Assembly (NCBI GenBank): GCA_017479885.1
Contig: JAFVBR010000001.1
Span: 1 to 64,000, forward strand
Origin: Paludibacteraceae bacterium
GTDB lineage: Bacteria > Bacteroidota > Bacteroidia > Bacteroidales > Paludibacteraceae
Direction: 5' to 3'
DNA: 64,000 nucleotides
In this document: piece by piece, positions 35,434 to 44,474 of the stretch
Layout of the letters: the number at the start of each line of letters is the position of its first letter
How positions within the stretch are numbered: position 1 is the first letter of the stretch
The notes under the pieces: model-generated
Database searches by the model: none
Told to the model about the DNA's origin: nothing
What the model saw: the letters and a program-made list of their open reading frames with translations, nothing else
Position numbers and translations under genes: made by a program

Positions 35434-35464
35434 CAAAGGTACGCTATTTTATTGTAATATCAAA
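35434..35464 (-). promoter_or_regulatory. Promoter of the sppA group
   Basis: On the minus strand, TTTG (35464-35461) and TACCTTTG (35441-35434) are 19 bp apart. The leader to the sppA ATG is about 60 nt. Confidence 0.65.
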
Positions 35465-35488
35465 GAAAAAAAACATTTCGCAATAAAT

Positions 35489-35514
35489 ATACCCACAATT
35501 TTGAATTTGGGTAT
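35489..35514. repeat. Inverted repeat overlapping the tamL -33 element
   Basis: ATACCCA (35489-35495) and TGGGTAT (35508-35514) are exact inverted arms around 12 AT-rich bases, in the divergent sppA-tamL spacer. The right arm overlaps the -33 TTTG of the tamL promoter, so a dimeric operator is possible. Confidence 0.45.
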
Positions 35515-35537
35515 TAAGGAAATTCTTCGTATCTTTG
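35506..35537 (+). promoter_or_regulatory. Promoter of tamL with -7 box 9 nt from the ATG
   Basis: TTTG at 35506-35509 and TATCTTTG at 35530-35537, 20 bp apart. The ATG at 35547 follows after nine bases, again predicting a nearly leaderless mRNA. Confidence 0.7.
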
Positions 35538-35546
35538 CACCGTAGT

Positions 35547-37796
35547 ATGCGTAATAGGCTCTTATTGATATTGACACTGCTTGTTGGTATGGTGCTCACT
35601 TCGTGCCACACCACCAAATTCGTGCCCGAAGACAAGTATCTGCTCTATAAAACCAAGGTACGCGTAAACGACAGCAAAGATGTGCAAGCCGAGGACCTGA
35701 AGAGTTATCTCCGGCAGCGCCACAACACCGAAGTGCTCGGGTTCTGGAAACTGCAACTCGACATCTGGAATCTGCAGAAAGGCGACTCTGCAAAATGGAT
35801 CAACCGACAATTACGCAAACTTGGAGAACCGCCTGAAGTATTCGACGAGAAACTGGCAGAAGCCTCGATGCAGCAACTCAAACTTGCGATGAACAACAAG
35901 GGCTATTTTCGGTCATCTGTAGATACGACAATGAGCATAAAGAAGCGCAAGGTGAGACTCACCTACCGTGTCACAGCCCGCGAACCCTACCACTTGCGTT
36001 ACTACTCTGTCAACCTGCAGGAGCCCGACCTCAGGTATATCGCCTCCAACCGAAGCCTCGTGCGCGAAGGTATGATATTCGATTCGGGAGTGCTCGATGA
36101 AGAACGACAGCGCATCACCACCATCATGCGCTCACGCGGCTACTACTATTTCGAGAAAGAACTGCTGCAATACATTGCCGACAGCACATACAGCCCTCGG
36201 GAGATTGACCTGCGTCTCACCCTGCAGGACTATATGCAAGAGTTGCCCGACAGTATCAAAGAACGCATCTTCACGCAGTACCGGATACGCCGCGTAATCT
36301 TCAACACAAACAGCAATGTGAGCGAAGAGAACGAGCAGGCGCCCGATACCGTGGTCAACGGCGACTACATCTTCCTCTATCATGGCCGCAAACTGCTCAG
36401 AGAGCGCACACTGATGAAACAGTGCAAGATACGACCCGGAGAAATGTACAACATACACAAGGTGGACAACAGCTACACCGCCCTCAACCGTCTGTCGGCT
36501 GTCAAATACGTGAGCATCAGTTTCACACCTGCCGGTGACAGTCTGCTTGACTGCCATGTGGCGGTTGCCCGTGCTAAGATTCACAATGTAACTGCCGAAG
36601 TTGAAGGCACATTCTCCGCAGGCGACTGGGGAGTGGGGGCAGGCGTAGGATATACCAACCGCAACCTGTTCAAAGGTTCAGAAGAACTGACGATAAACGC
36701 CAAAGGCTCATACGAATGGAGACAAAACGGCAGCAGAGCAATCGAAGGCAAAGGAAACCTCGGCTTGCTATTCCCCAGCAACATAAAAATCAACCTCGGA
36801 TACAGTTACCAGAAACGACCCGATGAGTTCACCCGAACCATTGCCAATGCAGGCGTAAGTTACTATATCACTACCAACAACAACCGCTGGCGTCACTCAT
36901 TCAATCTGGTGGATATCAACTACGTGTACCTGCCATGGATAAGCGACCGCTTCCGTGACGAGTTTCTGAAGCCGACCAACATCCTCAAGTACTCCTACGA
37001 GGACCACTTCATTGTGGACTGGGGGTACTCAGCAACCTACTCCACCTACCGCTCGCGCCAGCCGCTGAGGAGCTACAGCAGTCTGCAATACTCCGTTGAA
37101 ACAGCAGGCAACCTGCTTTACGGCATAAGCAACCTGTTCAAACTCACAAAAAACGACAACGGGCAATATGAGATATTCAAGATTCCGTATGCCCAATATG
37201 CCAAAGGCGACATCAGCTACACCTACAACTGGATTTTCAACAAACTCCACCGCCTCGTCATGCACGCAGGTCTGGGTATAGCGGTGCCCTTCGGCAACGC
37301 CTCCGTAATTCCGTTTGAGAAACGCTATTTCGCAGGAGGAGCCAACAGCGTCAGAGGCTGGACTATACGTTCGCTCGGGCCGGGAGGTTACAGGGGCACC
37401 GGTGACCGTATTGACTTCAACAACCAGTCAGGAGATATCAAACTCGACCTCAACCTCGAGTACCGGATCAAACTGATATGGGCGCTTGAGATGGCGCTCT
37501 TCACCGATGCGGGAAACATCTGGACTATCTTCAACTATGAAAGCCAGCCATACGGGCAGTTCAAGTTCAGCGAGTTCTACAAGCAACTTGCCTGGAGTTA
37601 CGGCATAGGTCTGCGTCTCAACTTCGATTTCCTCGTGCTGCGTGTGGACTTCGGAGTCAAACTATACGACCCGAGCCGCATCAACTACGACAACCGTTTC
37701 GAAAGCAGTTTCGGAGGACCATGGCGAACAGTAAGCAACGGACTCAGTTGGAAAGACGACATGACATTCCACTTCGCCATCGGATACCCGTTCTAA
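35547..37796 (+). CDS. tamL: TamL-type outer membrane assembly lipoprotein (Omp85 family)
   Basis: A 749-residue Omp85 protein with a lipoprotein signal (LLILTLLVGMVLTSC) rather than a plain signal peptide, which in Bacteroidota distinguishes TamL from BamA. N-terminal POTRA-like repeats span about 30-370 (KYLLYKTKVRVNDSKDVQ opens them). The barrel from about 375 includes the Omp85 loop-6 signature VRGWTIRSLGPGG after KRYFAGGANS, and the C-terminus ends in HFAIGYPF with terminal Phe. It is presumed to work with an inner membrane TamB partner, not present here, in outer membrane protein or lipid delivery. A TTG four codons upstream would lie inside the promoter. Confidence 0.88.
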   Translation: MRNRLLLILTLLVGMVLTSCHTTKFVPEDKYLLYKTKVRVNDSKDVQAEDLKSYLRQRHNTEVLGFWKLQLDIWNLQKGDSAKWINRQLRKLGEPPEVFDEKLAEASMQQLKLAMNNKGYFRSSVDTTMSIKKRKVRLTYRVTAREPYHLRYYSVNLQEPDLRYIASNRSLVREGMIFDSGVLDEERQRITTIMRSRGYYYFEKELLQYIADSTYSPREIDLRLTLQDYMQELPDSIKERIFTQYRIRRVIFNTNSNVSEENEQAPDTVVNGDYIFLYHGRKLLRERTLMKQCKIRPGEMYNIHKVDNSYTALNRLSAVKYVSISFTPAGDSLLDCHVAVARAKIHNVTAEVEGTFSAGDWGVGAGVGYTNRNLFKGSEELTINAKGSYEWRQNGSRAIEGKGNLGLLFPSNIKINLGYSYQKRPDEFTRTIANAGVSYYITTNNNRWRHSFNLVDINYVYLPWISDRFRDEFLKPTNILKYSYEDHFIVDWGYSATYSTYRSRQPLRSYSSLQYSVETAGNLLYGISNLFKLTKNDNGQYEIFKIPYAQYAKGDISYTYNWIFNKLHRLVMHAGLGIAVPFGNASVIPFEKRYFAGGANSVRGWTIRSLGPGGYRGTGDRIDFNNQSGDIKLDLNLEYRIKLIWALEMALFTDAGNIWTIFNYESQPYGQFKFSEFYKQLAWSYGIGLRLNFDFLVLRVDFGVKLYDPSRINYDNRFESSFGGPWRTVSNGLSWKDDMTFHFAIGYPF

Positions 37797-37873
37797 CGGT
37801 GGTTTGACGGTGGTTTAATAGTTGTTTGACGGTAGTTTGATAGTTGTTTGATGGTAGTTTGATAGTAGATTGT
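37797..37873 (+). repeat. Seven 11-bp tandem units between tamL and rnhB
   Basis: Units of 11 bp with consensus YRGTNGTTTGA begin at 37797, 37808, 37819, 37830, 37841, 37852 and 37863 (the last degenerate), with no spacers. CGGTAGTTTGA and TAGTTGTTTGA types partly alternate. The array begins at the last base of the tamL stop codon. Confidence 0.85.
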
Positions 37874-37904
37874 CCGTCAACTGACGGATTGAAAGTGGTT
37901 CTTA

Positions 37905-38510
37905 TTGAATACGCAATATATGCTGCAACAATATATGATAGCCGATATACCGGAGGCGGGATGCGACGAGGCAGGTCGCGGTCCGCTGGCAGGTCCGGTG
38001 TTTGCAGCAGCAGTTATTCTGCCGCACGACTTTGAGAACGAAATACTCAACGACTCCAAGCAACTGACCGAGGCACAACGCGACATGCTCAGACCGATAA
38101 TAGAGAGCTCTGCCATCGCATGGGCTGTGGCAGAAGTGAGTGCGGAAGAGATTGACCGGATAAACATACTCAACGCCTCCATACTGGCTATGCACCGCGC
38201 ATTGGCACAACTGAGTGTACAGCCCGGACACATTATTGTTGACGGCAACCGCTTCAAGCCCTACATACCACCCGGAGGCATTATGGCTGTTCCTCACCAG
38301 ACAGTGGTGAAAGGTGACGGCAAATACATGTCGATAGCCGCAGCATCGGTACTGGCAAAGACCTATCGTGATGCCTACATGCGCCGACTGAGCGAGGAGT
38401 ATCCGGCATACGGCTGGGACAGAAACATGGGCTACCCCACCCCCGAACACAGAAAGGCTATCAGGCAGTTCGGTCTCACACCTTACCACCGCAAGACTTT
38501 CAGAAGTTAA
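37905..38510 (+). CDS. rnhB: Ribonuclease HII
   Basis: Cytosolic enzyme that nicks RNA in RNA-DNA hybrids and excises misincorporated ribonucleotides. The signature [14 protein letters not shown] carries the catalytic Asp21-Glu22; further acidic residues lie in the IIVDGN and KTYRDAYM regions, and the C-terminal [13 protein letters not shown] block is diagnostic. The 201 residues are typical. The start at 37905 was chosen; an in-frame ATG at 37920 would also preserve the domain. A tRNA-like or SD element is not seen in front; the 11-bp repeats end 31 bp upstream. Confidence 0.96.
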   Translation: MNTQYMLQQYMIADIPEAGCDEAGRGPLAGPVFAAAVILPHDFENEILNDSKQLTEAQRDMLRPIIESSAIAWAVAEVSAEEIDRINILNASILAMHRALAQLSVQPGHIIVDGNRFKPYIPPGGIMAVPHQTVVKGDGKYMSIAAASVLAKTYRDAYMRRLSEEYPAYGWDRNMGYPTPEHRKAIRQFGLTPYHRKTFRS

Positions 38511-38539
38511 ACAACATACACAAACAACCACCCACAGCA

Positions 38540-39922
38540 ATGAAAACATCGTACCTATTCTTGGCAACAACACTTATGCTGGCATCATGCACGGCAAGTC
38601 AGAAGAACGCCTCCCCCCAACCATCGGTCAGCACTGACACGGCAACCGTTTATTTCACTCAGGAGATTTCGCCTGCATCACTTGTAAGAATCTACGAAGC
38701 GCTGCAGGTGCCCGCTTCAGGCCGCGTGGCAGTGAAAATTTCTACCGGCGAGTCAGGCGGACACCACTATCTGCAACCGCGTCTGATACAGCAGTTGGTC
38801 AACACCGTCAACGGCACTATCGTTGAGTGCAACACTGCCTACGGAGGCAGCCGCGCCGGCACAGAGAAGCACTGGCAGACAATACGGGAACACGGATTCC
38901 TCGACATCGCCAAAGTGGACATTATGGACGAAGAGGGCGACTTCTGCATTCCTGTCGTGGACACAACATGGATAAAATACGACCGTGTAGGCACACACAT
39001 GCAAAACTACGACTTCATGATCAACCTCGCGCACTTCAAGGGTCATGCCATGGGCGGCTTCGGAGGAGTACTGAAAAACCAGTCGATAGGCGTGGCATCG
39101 TCAGCAGGCAAAGCGTATATTCACTCGGCAGGTGTCACCGAAGACGTGAACAAATGCTGGCTGCACACAAGCAATCAGGACGGATTTCTGGAGTCGATGG
39201 CTGCTGCAGCCCAGGCGGTGCACAACTACTTCGGCAAGGGCGAGCGCATTATTTACATCAATGTAGTCAACAACCTCTCTGTTGACTGCGACTGCGACTC
39301 CCACCCTGCCGCACCCGAGATGAGCGACATCGGTATTCTTGCCTCCACCGACCCGGTGGCTCTCGACCAGGCATGTGTTAACCTTGTATTCAACTACCCG
39401 TCGAAGAAAGGTGACGATGCTACAGCACTAATCAAACGCATCAACTCAAAGCACGGCATTCATACCATAGAGCATGCCGAGAAAATAGGACTCGGCACCC
39501 GCAACTACCATCTTGAGAGCATTGACGGCAACGACATGCTTGACTTGCTCAACCAAAACTCTCTCAGTCTGCTCGTGCGCAACCGCGGTATAACCACCCA
39601 GCACACCCAGCACGGAGTAAACGACCTGCTTGACCTTGTAAAGACCGACCCTGCGCGCCTGAAAGGAGCTGTAGTGGCAGACAAGATTATCGGCAAGGCC
39701 GCAGCTGCAATAATGATTTATGCAGGCGTGAAAGCCGTATATACCAATATAGTGTGCACTCCGGCCAAAGAGATGTTCGAAGAGGCGGGTGTAGTAATCT
39801 CCGCCAAAGAGGAAGTACCGATGATTCTCAACCGGGACCGCAGCGGACAATGCCCTATAGACTCGCGCCTTAATGATGCAGCCACACCCGAGGAATGCGT
39901 CAGAATACTTGAAAGCATGTAA
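38540..39922 (+). CDS. DUF362-DUF1893 fusion lipoprotein
   Basis: A lipoprotein signal (FLATTLMLASC) exports the protein. Residues about 35-320 are DUF362 (VAVKISTGESGG, VNTVNGTIVECNTAYGGSR, NLAHFKGHAMGGFGGVLKN, IGILASTDPVALDQACV) with a Cys pair in DCDCDSH. Residues about 340-460 match DUF1893 (LLVRNRGITTQH, GAVVADKIIGKAAAAIMIY, CPIDSRLNDAATPEECV), a fold related to cytidine deaminases. No ferredoxin motif is present although many DUF362 proteins have one. Function is unknown; the combination suggests a redox or corrinoid/radical-related periplasmic role only as speculation. It follows rnhB by 29 bp. Confidence 0.85.
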   Translation: MKTSYLFLATTLMLASCTASQKNASPQPSVSTDTATVYFTQEISPASLVRIYEALQVPASGRVAVKISTGESGGHHYLQPRLIQQLVNTVNGTIVECNTAYGGSRAGTEKHWQTIREHGFLDIAKVDIMDEEGDFCIPVVDTTWIKYDRVGTHMQNYDFMINLAHFKGHAMGGFGGVLKNQSIGVASSAGKAYIHSAGVTEDVNKCWLHTSNQDGFLESMAAAAQAVHNYFGKGERIIYINVVNNLSVDCDCDSHPAAPEMSDIGILASTDPVALDQACVNLVFNYPSKKGDDATALIKRINSKHGIHTIEHAEKIGLGTRNYHLESIDGNDMLDLLNQNSLSLLVRNRGITTQHTQHGVNDLLDLVKTDPARLKGAVVADKIIGKAAAAIMIYAGVKAVYTNIVCTPAKEMFEEAGVVISAKEEVPMILNRDRSGQCPIDSRLNDAATPEECVRILESM

Positions 39923-40020
39923 ACTTCATATTTTTACGCAGATGTTGGGCAGCACGTGCTAACACGAACTCACCGGACGGAGAAAGAAAACGCATAAAAG
40001 TTGAAAAAATTGCGAAAACA

Positions 40021-40052
40021 TTTGCACAATTCAAATTTTTGCAGTACTTTTG
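40021..40052 (+). promoter_or_regulatory. Promoter of tRNA-Lys
   Basis: TTTG at 40021-40024 and TACTTTTG at 40045-40052, 20 bp apart. The sequence that follows (GCAGCCGCTTTC) is the same as at the rpsO promoter. The pre-tRNA would have a leader of about 60 nt. Confidence 0.7.
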
Positions 40053-40118
40053 CAGCCGCTTTCGGAAAGGCACATGCCACTCCAAAAGAAAAGAAGAGTT
40101 TTTTCATAATTTTTGGGA

Positions 40119-40191
40119 GAATCAGTAGCTCAGCAGGTAGAGCACATCCCTTTTAAGGATGGGGTCCTGGGTTCGAGCCCCAGCTGGTTCA
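40119..40191 (+). tRNA. tRNA-Lys (anticodon UUU)
   Basis: A full cloverleaf can be folded: acceptor stem GAATCAG with CTGGTTC (one G-U pair), D arm GCTC/GAGC with loop AGCAGGTA, anticodon stem CATCC/GGATG with loop CTTTTAA giving UUU at 40152-40154, and a T arm with GTTCGAG. The discriminator is A40191. The CCA end is not encoded. It is the only RNA gene recognised in the window. Confidence 0.97.
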
Positions 40192-40192
40192 C

Positions 40193-40222
40193 AAAAAGAG
40201 AAGTTGGGAAACTTCTCTTTTT
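40193..40222 (+). terminator. Rho-independent terminator of tRNA-Lys
   Basis: AAAAAGAGAAGTT (40193-40205) and AACTTCTCTTTTT (40210-40222) form a 13-bp stem with a GGGA loop and a T-run, two bases after the tRNA. No gene is seen in the 170 bp from there to the end of leuS. Confidence 0.9.
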
Positions 40223-40392
40223 GTTTTGTCACAGCTCCCCGCGTCGTACCAGACAGCGAAGAGAAGGCAGAACAGAAGGCACAAAAAAGATAGGTTGCAC
40301 CCGATAACAGAAGACAAACAGGCAATGAGAAAAAAACAGCGGCCACAGTTAACCTGCAGCCGCTGAAGACAGAGAAGCAAACATGCCTCGCA

Positions 40393-43188
40393 TCAGCAAA
40401 CTATATTGACTATTCTGCCGGGGACAACTATCACTTTCTTCGGTTGGTTGCCTGCCAGATAGCGTGCTGTATCGTCGCTGGCAAGTACGACACGTTCCAC
40501 TTCTTCACGCGGCATATCTTTTGCCAGTTCGATAGTGAAACGCACCTTGCCGTTGAACTGGACGGGGTACTTGACCGTATCCTCCACAAGATACCTCTCT
40601 TCGAGCACAGGCCATGAAGCATCGCAAACACTGGTGTGGTTGCCACAGCGGTGCCACATCTCCTCAGCGAGGTGAGGAGCGAAAGGAGCGATAAGCACAG
40701 ACAGCGGCTCAAGCACGGCGCGTTTGCGGCATTGCTGCAGTTCGCTCTGCGCAATCATGAAGGCGGGAATACTGGTGTTGAACGAGAAGTTCTCAATATC
40801 CCACGTCACTTTCTTTATCAGTTTGTGCAGACTCTTGAGTTCGGCAGCCGTAGGTGCATCGTCAGTGACTGTTTCGTACATGTTCCAGAGCTTGCGCAAG
40901 AAGCGGTGTACGCCGTCTATTCCGTTAGTATCCCAAGGCTTCGACATCTCAAGCGGACCGAGGAACATCTCGTAAAGCCTCAGTGTGTCGGCACCGTAGC
41001 GCTCCACCATATCGTCGGGATTGACCACATTAAACATCGATTTCGACATCTTCTCGATAGCCCAACCGCAGATATACTTGCCGTCCTCCAGTATAAACTC
41101 TGCATCATTGTACTCGGGCATCCAGCAGCGGAACTTGTCGGTGTCGAGCACATCGTTCTGCACAATGTTGACATCAACGTGAATGGGTTGCACCTCATAT
41201 TGGTCTTTCAGACCCAACGAGACGTATTTGTTGGTGCCTATAACGCGGTACACGAAGTTGCTTCTGCCCTGAATCATACCCTGGTTAATCAGTTTGGCAA
41301 AAGGTTCGTCTTTGCATACAAGCCCGAGGTCGAAGAGAAACTTATTCCAGAACCGGCTGTAGATAAGGTGACCCGTGGCATGCTCCGAGCCTCCGAGATA
41401 GAGGTCAACCTGCTGCCAGTAGGCATTCGCCTCTCCGGATACCAGTGCCTCATCGTTGTGCGGGTCCATGTAGCGAAGATAATAAGCGGACGAACCTGCG
41501 AAACCCGGCATGGTGCAAAGTTCCAAGGGGAAGACGGTTTGGTTGTCAATCATGCTTTTGTCAACCACTTTCTTCTCAGCCTCGTTCCAAGCCCATAGTT
41601 GCGCATTACCCAGAGGCGGTTCGCCTGTCTCAGTCGGCAGAAACTTGTCCACCTCAGGCAGACACAGCGGCAGACACTGCTCGGGAATCATGTAAGGCAT
41701 GTCATCCTTGTAGTAAACAGGGAAAGGTTCGCCCCAATAGCGCTGGCGTGAGAAGATGGCATCGCGCAGGCGGTAGTTGACGCGCACCCTGCCTATACCC
41801 TGCTCTTCTATATAGCGTTTCATGGCGGCTATAGCCTCTTTGACCTGCATGCCGTTGAGAAAACCGGAGTTCATCATCACACCCTCCTTTGCATCGAACG
41901 ACTGTTCGCTGACGTCAGCACCCTCTATAAGAGGAATGACAGGCAGAGAGAAATGGCGTGCAAAAGCATAGTCACGACTATCGTGGGCGGGCACAGCCAT
42001 TATGGCTCCGGTGCCGTAGCCTGCAAGTACGTAGTCGCTTATGTAGATAGGAATCTCGGCTTTGCTGAGAGGATTGACAGCGTATGAGCCGGTGAAGACA
42101 CCCGTCACTTTGCGGTCACTGATGCGCTCGCGCTCGGTGCGGCGGCGAACCCATGCCAGATATTCCTCCACCTCTGCCGCATGCTCGGATGTCACCACTT
42201 GTTTCACATACTCGCTCTCGGGAGCAAGCACCATGAACGTAACACCGAACACGGTGTCGGCACGGGTGGTGAATATCTTCAAATTCATGCCTTCGACAAC
42301 GGTCTCGTTCGCTTTCACGGGGAACAGCATCTCCGCACCCTCGCTTCTGCCTATCCAGTTACGCTGAGTGTCTTTCAGCGATTCCGTCCAGTCGATGGTC
42401 TCCAGACCGTCAAGCAGACGCTGTGCATAAGCGCTCACGCGAAGACTCCACTGGCGCATCACACGCTGCTCCACAGGGTGCCCTCCGCGTACCGACAGAC
42501 CCTCGCTCACCTCGTCGTTGGCAAGCACTGTACCCAATGCGGGACACCAGTTGACCTTGGTATAGGCAAGATAGGCAAGGCGGTAGTTCATCAGCACTTG
42601 CTGCCGCTCTTTGTCGCCCATTGCTTGCCAGTCAGCTGCGGTGAAACCGAGTTCTTCGCTCTGAGCCACATCAAGGTTGGCACTGCCCTCTGCCTCGAAA
42701 TGTCTGACAAGGTTGTCAATCGGCTGAGCCTTTTGCAACTTGTTGTCGTAGTAGGAGAGGAACATACGACGGAAAGTCCACTGAGTCCACTTGTAGTAGT
42801 CGGGCGAGCACGTGCGCACCTCGCGATCCCAGTCGTAGCAGAAACCTATCTTGCCGAGTTGTTCTTTGTAGCGTGCAATATTCTTGTTGGTTGTCACCTC
42901 AGGGTGCTGACCTGTCTGAATGGCATATTGCTCTGCCGGCAGACCGTAGGCATCGAAACCCATGGGGTGCAGCACGTTGAAGCCCTGCAGACGCTTGTAG
43001 CGGCTGTAGATGTCGCTTGCTATATACCCGAGCGGGTGACCAACATGAAGTCCGGCTCCCGAAGGATAAGGAAACATGTCGAGAACATAATACTTGGGCT
43101 TGTCGCTCTTGTTGCTCACTTTGTAGAGGCAGTCGGCCTTCCACTGCTGCTGCCAACGCTGTTCAATCGCGGTAAAATTGTAGTCCAT
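40393..43188 (-). CDS. leuS: Leucyl-tRNA synthetase
   Basis: Class Ia synthetase charging tRNA-Leu. The HIGH motif appears as [14 protein letters not shown] near residue 40; the CP1 editing domain (about 220-420) includes [12 protein letters not shown] and [18 protein letters not shown]; the KMSKS motif is [14 protein letters not shown]; an anticodon-binding helical domain and a C-terminal tail domain ending in [12 protein letters not shown] follow. The 931 residues are the usual size for the phylum. It is convergent with tRNA-Lys. Confidence 0.98.
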   Translation of the reverse strand: MDYNFTAIEQRWQQQWKADCLYKVSNKSDKPKYYVLDMFPYPSGAGLHVGHPLGYIASDIYSRYKRLQGFNVLHPMGFDAYGLPAEQYAIQTGQHPEVTTNKNIARYKEQLGKIGFCYDWDREVRTCSPDYYKWTQWTFRRMFLSYYDNKLQKAQPIDNLVRHFEAEGSANLDVAQSEELGFTAADWQAMGDKERQQVLMNYRLAYLAYTKVNWCPALGTVLANDEVSEGLSVRGGHPVEQRVMRQWSLRVSAYAQRLLDGLETIDWTESLKDTQRNWIGRSEGAEMLFPVKANETVVEGMNLKIFTTRADTVFGVTFMVLAPESEYVKQVVTSEHAAEVEEYLAWVRRRTERERISDRKVTGVFTGSYAVNPLSKAEIPIYISDYVLAGYGTGAIMAVPAHDSRDYAFARHFSLPVIPLIEGADVSEQSFDAKEGVMMNSGFLNGMQVKEAIAAMKRYIEEQGIGRVRVNYRLRDAIFSRQRYWGEPFPVYYKDDMPYMIPEQCLPLCLPEVDKFLPTETGEPPLGNAQLWAWNEAEKKVVDKSMIDNQTVFPLELCTMPGFAGSSAYYLRYMDPHNDEALVSGEANAYWQQVDLYLGGSEHATGHLIYSRFWNKFLFDLGLVCKDEPFAKLINQGMIQGRSNFVYRVIGTNKYVSLGLKDQYEVQPIHVDVNIVQNDVLDTDKFRCWMPEYNDAEFILEDGKYICGWAIEKMSKSMFNVVNPDDMVERYGADTLRLYEMFLGPLEMSKPWDTNGIDGVHRFLRKLWNMYETVTDDAPTAAELKSLHKLIKKVTWDIENFSFNTSIPAFMIAQSELQQCRKRAVLEPLSVLIAPFAPHLAEEMWHRCGNHTSVCDASWPVLEERYLVEDTVKYPVQFNGKVRFTIELAKDMPREEVERVVLASDDTARYLAGNQPKKVIVVPGRIVNIVC

Positions 43189-43222
43189 ACAGGTGATTCA
43201 ATAATATATATAATTCGGACTG

Positions 43223-43253
43223 CAAAATTACTAAAAATCTGTGACACTTACAA
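43223..43253 (-). promoter_or_regulatory. Promoter of leuS
   Basis: On the minus strand, TTG (43253-43251) and TAATTTTG (43230-43223) are 20 bp apart, 34 bp before the leuS ATG. Confidence 0.65.
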
Positions 43254-43285
43254 CAGCAAAAACCTCAGTGCCGCTTGTCAAAGAG

Positions 43286-43621
43286 TTACATCTCTTGCAG
43301 CCATGCGGCACATTCGCTTGTCAATAGCGCTATTAGTTTCATATAATAGGTGGATATTTCTGCCCTCGGCATCTTGTCAAGACCTGCCATCTGATGCTGC
43401 AGGGTGAGCAACATTCGCAGCATGCTGCGCGTGAACTGCTCGTCATCGAAGTAGTTGATGAGCGCTATGACGTGCTTGTAAGGACAAAGTCTGTGACCGC
43501 ACTCCCATGCATTATAAGTGGCGTGAGAGATTCCGAGCGACCATGCCACCTGCTCCTGAGTGGCTTGCTTGCGCTGACGAGCCCGCAAAAGAGCTGTCGA
43601 AAATTCAGATATCAGGTTCAT
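43286..43621 (-). CDS. Small helix-turn-helix (XRE-like) protein
   Basis: A 111-residue protein whose first 60 residues fit a Cro/CI helix-turn-helix: ARQRKQATQEQVAWSLGISHATYNAWECG, that is, ALRARQ then QEQVAWSLG (helix 2) and SHATYNAWE (recognition helix). The remainder is helical without a known domain. Its ATG overlaps the stop of the membrane protein gene upstream by 4 bp (ATGA), so the two are translated together. It may autoregulate the pair. Targets are unknown. Confidence 0.75.
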   Translation of the reverse strand: MNLISEFSTALLRARQRKQATQEQVAWSLGISHATYNAWECGHRLCPYKHVIALINYFDDEQFTRSMLRMLLTLQHQMAGLDKMPRAEISTYYMKLIALLTSECAAWLQEM

Positions 43622-44169
43622 AAGGCTGCATCTTTTACGGGTTCCACAATCGAGGGTGACGAACTGCCCTTCAGGTAATATGGCATAAACTCGTCTGGCT
43701 CGCTCACGCTGAATGCTACCGGCATACCTTTCTTGCGATAGACAATAAAAACTTTCTTACGGTCAGTCACAAACGCACGATAGTTGCCTATCCCCTTCGT
43801 GCGGAAAAAACCCACATATCCCAACACTCCCCCTATGCCGAACAGACGTATCGTATTCGTGTTTCCCAAAATGTTCTCAGGAGCACGAACTATCCGCTCT
43901 ATATCAGAGTAAGGTATGCGTATCGTACGCAACAAACTATGAATACCTATGCCCTCATCTGTAGAAACTATATACTGAGGGTACAGCAGAAAACATGACA
44001 ACAGCGCCACTATCAGCACCACTATCGCAAACAAACCAACGTACCGGTCGTCACGACCCGACGACAAGTACCATACCTCCACAATTATGGCACCGATGAT
44101 TATCGCAAGACCGGCTACCGTGCCCCACTTAACAGTCCTGCTCAGCGAACATTCATAAATGGTTCTCAT
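43618..44169 (-). CDS. Membrane protein with bacterial PH-like domain
   Basis: The 183-residue protein has two TM helices (GTVAGLAIIIGAIIVEVWYL and VGLFAIVVLIVALLSCFLL) followed by a PH-like strand pattern (QYIVSTDEGIGIHSLLRTIRI, PYSDIERIVRAPE, GYVGFFRTKGIGNYRAFVTD, VFIVYRKKGMPVAFSVSEPDEF). This is the arrangement of YdbS/bPH-type membrane proteins of unknown role. It is the first gene of a two-gene unit with the HTH protein. Function is not known. Confidence 0.75.
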   Translation of the reverse strand: MRTIYECSLSRTVKWGTVAGLAIIIGAIIVEVWYLSSGRDDRYVGLFAIVVLIVALLSCFLLYPQYIVSTDEGIGIHSLLRTIRIPYSDIERIVRAPENILGNTNTIRLFGIGGVLGYVGFFRTKGIGNYRAFVTDRKKVFIVYRKKGMPVAFSVSEPDEFMPYYLKGSSSPSIVEPVKDAAL

Positions 44170-44195
44170 AACTATAACGTTTTCGATTGACGATG

Positions 44196-44203
44196 CAAAG
44201 GTA
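44196..44203 (-). promoter_or_regulatory. -7 box of the PH-like/HTH pair
   Basis: TACCTTTG on the minus strand, 26 bp before the start codon of the PH-like protein. No good TTG was found at the expected distance. Confidence 0.5.
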
Positions 44204-44331
44204 TAGCTTTTCGCGTAAACTCTTTATCAGTTTTGCTGACAAAATGCAAATAATTCCACTTTTTGCAGTACAACAACCAAACAAAAAAATGCTCTTTTCA
44301 CTTTTAACTTTTAACTCTTCACTTTTTTTTG

Positions 44332-44339
44332 TACCTTTG
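44332..44339 (+). promoter_or_regulatory. -7 box of the LuxR-type regulator gene
   Basis: TACCTTTG on the plus strand, in the 305-bp divergent spacer 44170-44474 that otherwise holds no gene. The upstream part is AT-rich with repeated CTTTTAACTTTTAACTC. A leader of about 130 nt, with 10-bp repeats at its end, would precede the ATG at 44475. Confidence 0.55.
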
Positions 44340-44418
44340 CACATCATATCTTCAATCCGTCAACCAACGAACAACCAAAAGTAAAACAACAGTTAAACAA
44401 CAGGAATCTCAGATTACG

Positions 44419-44468
44419 TCAAACTATATCAAACTATATCAAACAACGTCAAACAACCTCAAACAACG
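44419..44468 (+). repeat. Five 10-bp tandem units just before the LuxR-type gene
   Basis: TCAAACTATA occurs at 44419 and 44429, then TCAAACAACG, TCAAACAACC and TCAAACAACG at 44439, 44449 and 44459, without spacers. The array ends 6 bp before the start codon, so it lies in the mRNA leader. The segment GTCAAACAAC is the reverse complement of part of the tamL-rnhB repeat. Confidence 0.9.
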
Positions 44469-44474
44469 TTATAT

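Noticed and set aside
40113..40346. Short open frames on both strands over the tRNA-Lys gene
   Set aside because: They coincide with the tRNA and its terminator and have no protein-like features.
42181..43407. 408-codon open frame antisense to leuS
   Set aside because: leuS is unambiguous over this stretch; the antisense translation is His/Leu-rich without domain features.
43618..44169. Toxin-antitoxin reading of the HTH/PH-like pair
   Set aside because: The partner has two TM helices and a PH-like domain and no toxin motif, so a toxin call cannot be supported.
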